From: Chloroflexota bacterium
Lineage (GTDB): Bacteria > Chloroflexota > Anaerolineae > Aggregatilineales > Phototrophicaceae
Reading direction: 5' to 3'
NCBI GenBank assembly: GCA_026713245.1
Contig: JAPOOU010000253.1
Coordinates: forward strand, 1-34,774
DNA length: 34,774 nt
The translations under genes were made by a program, and so were the position numbers. Under the pieces are notes generated by a model, which was not told the DNA's origin, did not search any database, and saw only the letters and a program-made list of their open reading frames with translations. Shown one piece after another: positions 30,160 through 34,774 of this stretch (its first letter is position 1; the number at the start of each line of letters is the position of its first letter).

Positions 30160-32040
30160 ATGCAAGCTGTTGCCAAAGAATCCTTATTGCAAAATATCCC
30201 GATTTTCGCGCGCCTCAGCGACCAGCATCTGCGCTTGATCGGCGAAGCCTTGACAGTTCGCAGCTATCGCGCTGGCGAAGACATATTTGTCCAAGGCCGA
30301 TCGGCGGACGGTCTTTTGATCGTACTCTCCGGGGCCGCAATACTGTTTCAAGCGAATGCCGAAGGCAGTCAAGTGCCCTTGTCAACTGTCAAACCCGATC
30401 AATTTTTCAATCAAGAAGCGCTGTTCAGCGATTACACGCAGTCCGCAACCTTGCGCGCCTCTCAGAACGTAACCATAGCCAAGTTGGGCAAGAATGCCTT
30501 CGACGCGCTCTTGAATCGACACTCGGAACTAAGCGCGGCAATCGGACTAAACACGGCGGACGCCGGGGCGGCGATCAATCCCCGCTTCGCTGAACAACGG
30601 GACGACGAAGAGGTACTGATCGAGACCCGTCGACACTACTGGGCGTTCCTGCGGACGGCCTGGATTCCGCTCCTGGCAATGCCTGCAATGTGGGCTGCCG
30701 CGCTCATTCTGGGGGCGGGGGCGCTTTCACTGTTGATAGTCCTGCTATCGTTGATCTTCCCTGGCGCGGCGCTCATCTATTTCTTCGCGGAATGGCGTAA
30801 CGACTCGGTGATCGTCACGGACCAGCGCATCATTCGAGTCGAGCGGACCATTTTGGCCATGCATCGGCAGATTACCCAAGTTGGCTTGGAGAGCGTGCAG
30901 GAAATCAACTTTGAAATCCCCCCCTATGATCCTTTTGCGCGCTTGTTTCGCTATGGCAGCGTCATCATCAAGACCGCCGGTTCGCAGGGCAATCTGGAAC
31001 TTGATTTGATCCCGCGGCCAGAACAATTTCAGAAACTGATCATCGAAGATCGGCAGTACTTCGAAAGCCGAAAAGCCCAGCGCCACCATGCCATGGTGCG
31101 CGACGAGTTGCAGCGATGGATGGCGGGCGAAAACCCCGAACTGGAACAAGAATTCAAGTCCGCGTCCGCCGACGCAAGCGCGCCGCCGACGCCCGTCGCC
31201 GGCACAAACGGCTACTTCAGCACCTGCATAGAAATGAGCAATGGCGATATCGTATATCGCAAGCACATTAGCGTTTGGGCCCAGCATACCTTCATTCCGA
31301 TTGTGATTGCGCTTCTGGCCCTGACAGGACTGCTCTTAACCTTCACGGTGCTAAGCCCGGATTTGCGCATCGTAACGTTCCCCGTCTCCATGCTGGCCTT
31401 TTTAATCGGCGCCGTCATGTACTACTGGCTGGATTGGGATTGGCGGAATGACATTTACATAATCTCCGACGATACGATCACCCTGGTGCGCAAGCGGCCG
31501 TTTTTCCTGCAGAACCTGCGCGATCAAGTGCTCGTCGAGCGCATAGATAACGTGGAATCGGTAACGACGGGATTCTTCGCCGCCATCATGAAATACGGAG
31601 ACGTGCGCATGTCATTGATCGGCGCCGACGAACACAAGCTCTTTCACAAGGTCTCGAATCCGCAACTGATCCAACAAGAGATTTCCCGACGCCAGCACAT
31701 GAAGGAAGAACGGCGCGCGCGCTATGACGCCATGCAGCAGCGGCAAATCCTGGGAGAGTACCTGGGCGCGGCCGGCGCGGGCGCCTCGCAGCAAAACGCG
31801 GCGCATTCCCCGACATCGCAGCGGACATTGCCGCCCAACTTTGCTGACCTGTCGCCACAGCGCGATGCAGGAGCGCCGCTGCTACGAGCCGCCAACAGTC
31901 TCGACCGCAATCGACCGCCCCGTTTGCCAAAGAAGCGCCTCACCCATCTACCGGGGGCAACAGAGCCGGACCATCTCCAGACAGGCGACTCGCAGCGCAG
32001 GAGGCCAGCGCGCTTCCGCCCCGATCGGGAAAGCTTCTAG
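30160..32040 (+). CDS. Cyclic-nucleotide-binding-like domain fused to two membrane PH modules
   Basis: A 626-residue membrane protein, counted from the ATG 35 bases after the promoter. Residues ~10-120 form a CRP-type beta-roll (LLQNIPIFARLSDQHLRLI, YRAGEDIFVQG, LLIVLSGAA). Its phosphate-binding loop FFNQEALFSDYTQSATLRA lacks the usual Gly-Glu and the key Arg (Gln instead), so cAMP binding is doubtful. Two similar modules follow: membrane pair 166-209 with a bacterial PH-like domain (EWRNDSVIVTDQRIIRVER), and membrane pair 378-422 with a second one (WDWRNDIYIISDDTITLVRK, then VERIDNVESVTTGF). The last ~110 residues are polar, Pro/Arg/Gln-rich and probably disordered. The frame stays open upstream into REP92 copy G, but that stretch is repeat. 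Function unknown; membrane-stress sensing is a guess. Confidence 0.78.
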   Translation: MQAVAKESLLQNIPIFARLSDQHLRLIGEALTVRSYRAGEDIFVQGRSADGLLIVLSGAAILFQANAEGSQVPLSTVKPDQFFNQEALFSDYTQSATLRASQNVTIAKLGKNAFDALLNRHSELSAAIGLNTADAGAAINPRFAEQRDDEEVLIETRRHYWAFLRTAWIPLLAMPAMWAAALILGAGALSLLIVLLSLIFPGAALIYFFAEWRNDSVIVTDQRIIRVERTILAMHRQITQVGLESVQEINFEIPPYDPFARLFRYGSVIIKTAGSQGNLELDLIPRPEQFQKLIIEDRQYFESRKAQRHHAMVRDELQRWMAGENPELEQEFKSASADASAPPTPVAGTNGYFSTCIEMSNGDIVYRKHISVWAQHTFIPIVIALLALTGLLLTFTVLSPDLRIVTFPVSMLAFLIGAVMYYWLDWDWRNDIYIISDDTITLVRKRPFFLQNLRDQVLVERIDNVESVTTGFFAAIMKYGDVRMSLIGADEHKLFHKVSNPQLIQQEISRRQHMKEERRARYDAMQQRQILGEYLGAAGAGASQQNAAHSPTSQRTLPPNFADLSPQRDAGAPLLRAANSLDRNRPPRLPKKRLTHLPGATEPDHLQTGDSQRRRPARFRPDRESF

Positions 32041-32064
32041 GACGCGCTCGGCATTGCGCGGAGG

Positions 32065-33081
32065 CTAAAGATCAAGGCGCATGTGCCACAGCTCTCGTTT
32101 GATCTTGAATTGATAGCGATTGAGCAGGTCATTGACCATGTCGTCGTCGCGCGGATGTTCAATGCTTATCGTCGAGCGTGGATAACGAGCCAAAACATTG
32201 CAGAAGAGCGCCTCCGCATGTGGACGATAATCTAGCCCGGGGGACGCAAGGAAGCGCAAGCGAATGTCGCTGAAGCTGATCAGGCTTTCCAGCCAGCACG
32301 AGGCAAGAATCGCCAGGGTTGATTCGTCGCGGATGACCAGTTTCTCGGTGCTATTCAGGGAAAATAGATCCAGAAGACGCCTCCATAGCGGGACGCGGAA
32401 GCTCGACTCATGGGTGGGTTTCAGCCAGCCGAGCCCGCCAGAAGCATTGGGACGCGCCGCCTGCGCCAACCGGTACTCCGACTTCCATTCGCTATGCCCG
32501 GGGCGCGTGATATGGAAGTCATGTCCGTCACAAAAGGGAGAAGCGACGAATCCACTGCGCCGCCAGTGGCGCCAGGCGCGCTCATAGAGAAAACCGTGTC
32601 GCTCATAAAGTTTCAGCGCTGCTCTGTTGTCATGGTTCACCTGCAATATGACCCGCTTGCCCTTCCGTTGTCGGACCATTTCGAGACTGGCGTCCACGAG
32701 TGCGCCGGCGATACCGCGCCGTTGAAACGCTGGATGTACCGCAACGTTAGCCAGAATCCAGGTTTGGGACATATCCTTGGGAAAGCCCGCCGGGTAAACG
32801 GACACGTTCCCGACCAATTGACCCTCCAATACGTAGACAAATCCCAGACTGATGCCCAGCGCCAGATCGTTAAGCCGAGATATGAGATTGAGACCGTAGC
32901 CCATATGGCTGAGATAACGCATTTCGCGGATAGCTGAACGGCCGTTGCTATCCATCGAGTCGACGAATACCAGCTCGATCAAGTCCGCCAAAGGACGCAG
33001 ATCGCTGCGCATATTCACCGGTCGCAATCCCTCCGGCGCTATTGCCGCCGGCGCCTTTGGCGTCACGCTTATTTCGGTCAA
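32065..33081 (-). CDS. GNAT family N-acetyltransferase
   Basis: Predicted acetyl-CoA-dependent acyltransferase of 338 residues. The first GNAT domain (about 15-185) has the acetyl-CoA loop VAVHPAFQRRGIAGALV and the closing NHDNRAALKLYERHGFLYE. The C-terminal ~140 residues look like a second, decayed GNAT half: they carry ALFCNVLARYPRSTISI, then LLNRYQFKIKRELWHMRL, but no recognisable acetyl-CoA loop. The start is TTG at 33081 with a good AGGAAGGA upstream; the next in-frame ATG (residue 24) would cut into the first strand. It converges on the PH-domain gene with 24 bases between the stops. Substrate unknown. Confidence 0.82.
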   Translation of the reverse strand: MTEISVTPKAPAAIAPEGLRPVNMRSDLRPLADLIELVFVDSMDSNGRSAIREMRYLSHMGYGLNLISRLNDLALGISLGFVYVLEGQLVGNVSVYPAGFPKDMSQTWILANVAVHPAFQRRGIAGALVDASLEMVRQRKGKRVILQVNHDNRAALKLYERHGFLYERAWRHWRRSGFVASPFCDGHDFHITRPGHSEWKSEYRLAQAARPNASGGLGWLKPTHESSFRVPLWRRLLDLFSLNSTEKLVIRDESTLAILASCWLESLISFSDIRLRFLASPGLDYRPHAEALFCNVLARYPRSTISIEHPRDDDMVNDLLNRYQFKIKRELWHMRLDL

Positions 33082-33426
33082 TGGGTCCTTCCTGCCGCTG
33101 CCGTCTTGAACTAAGCCTAAACTTAGGTCAATGGCTTGTCAAGCTGCGCGGAAACCTTGCCTGTCTGAGGACGAAGACGCCCTGACCACCCAACTGCTCG
33201 TCCAAACCTGTTTCCACTTTTTCTGGTGAAGATCATTTCCCCGTTATTGAATTCGCATAGGGAGAAAACCCCTATTTTCACCACTCCCCATCAACCTCAT
33301 ATTGCCGTTTGAGCCGTTTTCATATAGAACAATACCGACGAGCGCGATCGGACTTGACGAATCATCTGTATACCGTCCTGGCGGCAATGCGCGCTCAGCG
33401 CCTTCATTTTGACAAGGAGATAATGG
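33082..33426. other. Divergent region between the GNAT and SUMF1 genes
   Basis: No gene is supported. It contains an imperfect palindrome around CCTAA-AC-TTAGG (33116-33127), about 35 bases before the GNAT start, a short ATAGGG/CCCTAT inverted repeat near 33257-33275, and the strong AAGGAGA Shine-Dalgarno sequence (33414-33420) of the gene at 33427. No clear promoter was recognised. Confidence 0.45.
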
Positions 33427-34774
33427 ATGTCGTATAGACCCATCGGTGGACGGCGCCATCGAAGCGCCGCGTGGCAATGGGTGGTCATTGGCTTTATCCC
33501 CGGGCTGTTCTGCGGCCTCAGCATTATGATCGCAGTCATATTTGAAGGTTCCCTGCTCGACTTTGTGCTGCCAACACCTGTGCCGCGTGTAGAAACCACA
33601 GTCGTGCATGTCGTTATGACCGCCACAGAGAATCCAAACAGTCCTTCAGCAACGCCCCAGATCGAATTCGTCGTGGTTACTTCAACGCCGGATCCCGCCT
33701 TGTCGGCCGGAGGCTTGAGTGCCGTATCAGTATCATCCCCGGTTCCGGCAGCTTCTGGCGCTGCAACAGCCGCGCTGCAGTCAACGCCGATTCCGACGGC
33801 GATCCCGACCGATCCGCCCCCGCCAGTGGCGCAGCCGGTCGCGCAAGTACCCGAGATTCTGCAGGTCTTGCGATCTCTGGCGGTTTCTGTGCCCGGCGGC
33901 ACATTCACGATGGGCACGCTGCCTGCCGAAGTTATTGTGGCGGTCGAGGAATGTACTGAACGCGACGGCGGCGCCTGCCTCGCTGCCTACGCCGAAGACT
34001 CGTATCCCGCGCACGCTGTTACAGTCGACGCCTTTTTGATGGAGACCACCGAGGTTACTCTGGAACAGTACGTCGCCTTTCTAAATGTTCGCGGACCTGG
34101 CAGTCATCTCAACGGTTGTGCGGGCTTCCCCTGTATTCAGACGCGCAACGAAAGCGCGGATGCGCCAATCGTTTTCGATAGCGCCAATTACAGCATTCCA
34201 GGCATCTTGCCCCAGTATCCCGCCTATGGCATGACCTGGTACGGCGCCCGTGAGTACTGCGAGGCAATAGGACGGCGACTGCCCAGCGAGGCTGAATGGG
34301 AGCGCGCGGCGCGCGGCGACGACGGCCGCGTATATCCCTGGGGCAACACCTGGGACAACGCCCTGGCCAAGACTAACCGACCACTCGATACGCCGCCCGG
34401 GCCTCTGCCTATCGCCAGCTACCCCCTGGGAGCCAGCGTATATGGCGTTTATGATTTGGCCGGCAATATGGCTGAATGGGTCAGCGACTGGTACAGCGAG
34501 CGCTATTACGAGGCCCTGGCCGGGCAAGGCGCAGCCCTCAATCCTGCCGGTCCAGTGACGGGTTTGCAAAAAGTATTGCGCGGGGGATCCTGGAATAGCG
34601 TTCCCTTTTTCAGCCGAGCAGTCCACCGCCAGTCCTGGGATCCCAGCGAAGGTCAGCGCTGGATTGGCTTCCGCTGCGCGGCGGACATTCCTGATGACGA
34701 CGCTGTTGCTTCCTCCGACTTGAATCCCGAGACCCTGGGTATAAACGTACCGGCTGCCCCGCCACAGCAAACCC
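33427..34774 (+). CDS. Membrane-anchored SUMF1 (FGE-sulfatase domain) protein, partial
   Basis: Open frame with no stop before the window end, at least 449 residues; the 3' end is missing. One transmembrane segment (about 16-40, WQWVVIGFIPGLFCGLSIMIAV) is followed by a Thr/Pro/Ser-rich extracytoplasmic linker to about residue 150. The SUMF1 domain then starts with SVPGGTFTMGT and continues with MTWYGAREYCEAIGRRLPSE, EAEWERAARGDDGRVYPWGN, YDLAGNMAEWVSDWY and VLRGGSWNSVPFFSRAVHRQ, ending WIGFRCA. True formylglycine-generating enzymes have two copper-binding cysteines after RGGS; here that stretch has none, so it should not mature sulfatases. It resembles the non-catalytic or adhesion-type members. 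The ATG at 33427 has AGGAG seven bases upstream. Confidence 0.85.
   Translation, partial: MSYRPIGGRRHRSAAWQWVVIGFIPGLFCGLSIMIAVIFEGSLLDFVLPTPVPRVETTVVHVVMTATENPNSPSATPQIEFVVVTSTPDPALSAGGLSAVSVSSPVPAASGAATAALQSTPIPTAIPTDPPPPVAQPVAQVPEILQVLRSLAVSVPGGTFTMGTLPAEVIVAVEECTERDGGACLAAYAEDSYPAHAVTVDAFLMETTEVTLEQYVAFLNVRGPGSHLNGCAGFPCIQTRNESADAPIVFDSANYSIPGILPQYPAYGMTWYGAREYCEAIGRRLPSEAEWERAARGDDGRVYPWGNTWDNALAKTNRPLDTPPGPLPIASYPLGASVYGVYDLAGNMAEWVSDWYSERYYEALAGQGAALNPAGPVTGLQKVLRGGSWNSVPFFSRAVHRQSWDPSEGQRWIGFRCAADIPDDDAVASSDLNPETLGINVPAAPPQQT

Noticed and set aside
34081..34770. Open frame of 229 codons on the - strand at the window end
   Set aside because: It is antisense to the SUMF1 domain, whose motifs are clear in the + frame.
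33427..34774. Formylglycine-generating enzyme for the sulfatase
   Set aside because: The cysteines that bind copper are absent from the RGGS region and the domain is predicted to be outside the cytoplasm.

Overview
The window looks like a chromosomal segment of a Chloroflexota bacterium, probably class Anaerolineae. No 16S gene is present, so this rests on gene content and style: moderate-to-high GC, an alpha-glucan phosphorylase of the DUF3417 type, LysM, SH3b and lamin-tail surface proteins with Thr/Pro-rich linkers, an LLM flavin oxidoreductase, a membrane-anchored SUMF1-domain protein, and GGGGCG-type palindromic intergenic repeats.

Layout. Positions 323-5050 (+ strand) hold a carbohydrate ABC importer (binding protein and two permeases, no ATPase) followed by a sulfatase with an intact CTPSR modification motif; together they suggest uptake and desulfation of a sulfated sugar. 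A tRNA-Glu(UUC) with its own promoter and terminator follows on the - strand. Positions 5482-19729 are a long block of - strand genes, mostly housekeeping: der, then lepB, a YgiT-type zinc-finger protein and a class II aldolase; the c-di-AMP pair cdaA-ybbR; argF; polA next to a multidomain receiver/roadblock-like protein; and miaB overlapping an SH3b lipoprotein gene. Positions 20199-27462 form a glycogen cluster: glgP; divergently, two tandem single-domain CBM48 proteins; then glgA-glgC overlapping by GTGA, followed by an LLM oxidoreductase. No branching or debranching enzyme gene lies in the window. From 28005 on come a LysM/lamin-tail exported protein, a DUF1992 protein, tatA, a cyclic-nucleotide-binding-like/double-PH membrane protein, a GNAT protein, and a membrane-anchored SUMF1 protein cut by the window end.

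Repeats. The least expected content is a family of structured intergenic repeats. A roughly 92-bp element (called REP92 here) occurs at least eight times, in two subfamilies; two copies differ at one base in 92. A second element, bounded by GGGGCG palindromes, occurs four times. At two loci REP92 sits exactly between the GGGGCG element and a conserved ~50-bp tail, while a third locus carries the same two parts joined directly, as an empty site would. One REP92 copy lies in frame inside the 3' end of glgA, encodes its last ~33 residues and supplies the Shine-Dalgarno sequence of glgC. The protein encoded beside polA ends in what reads as an inactivated Y1 (IS200/REP-associated) transposase domain.
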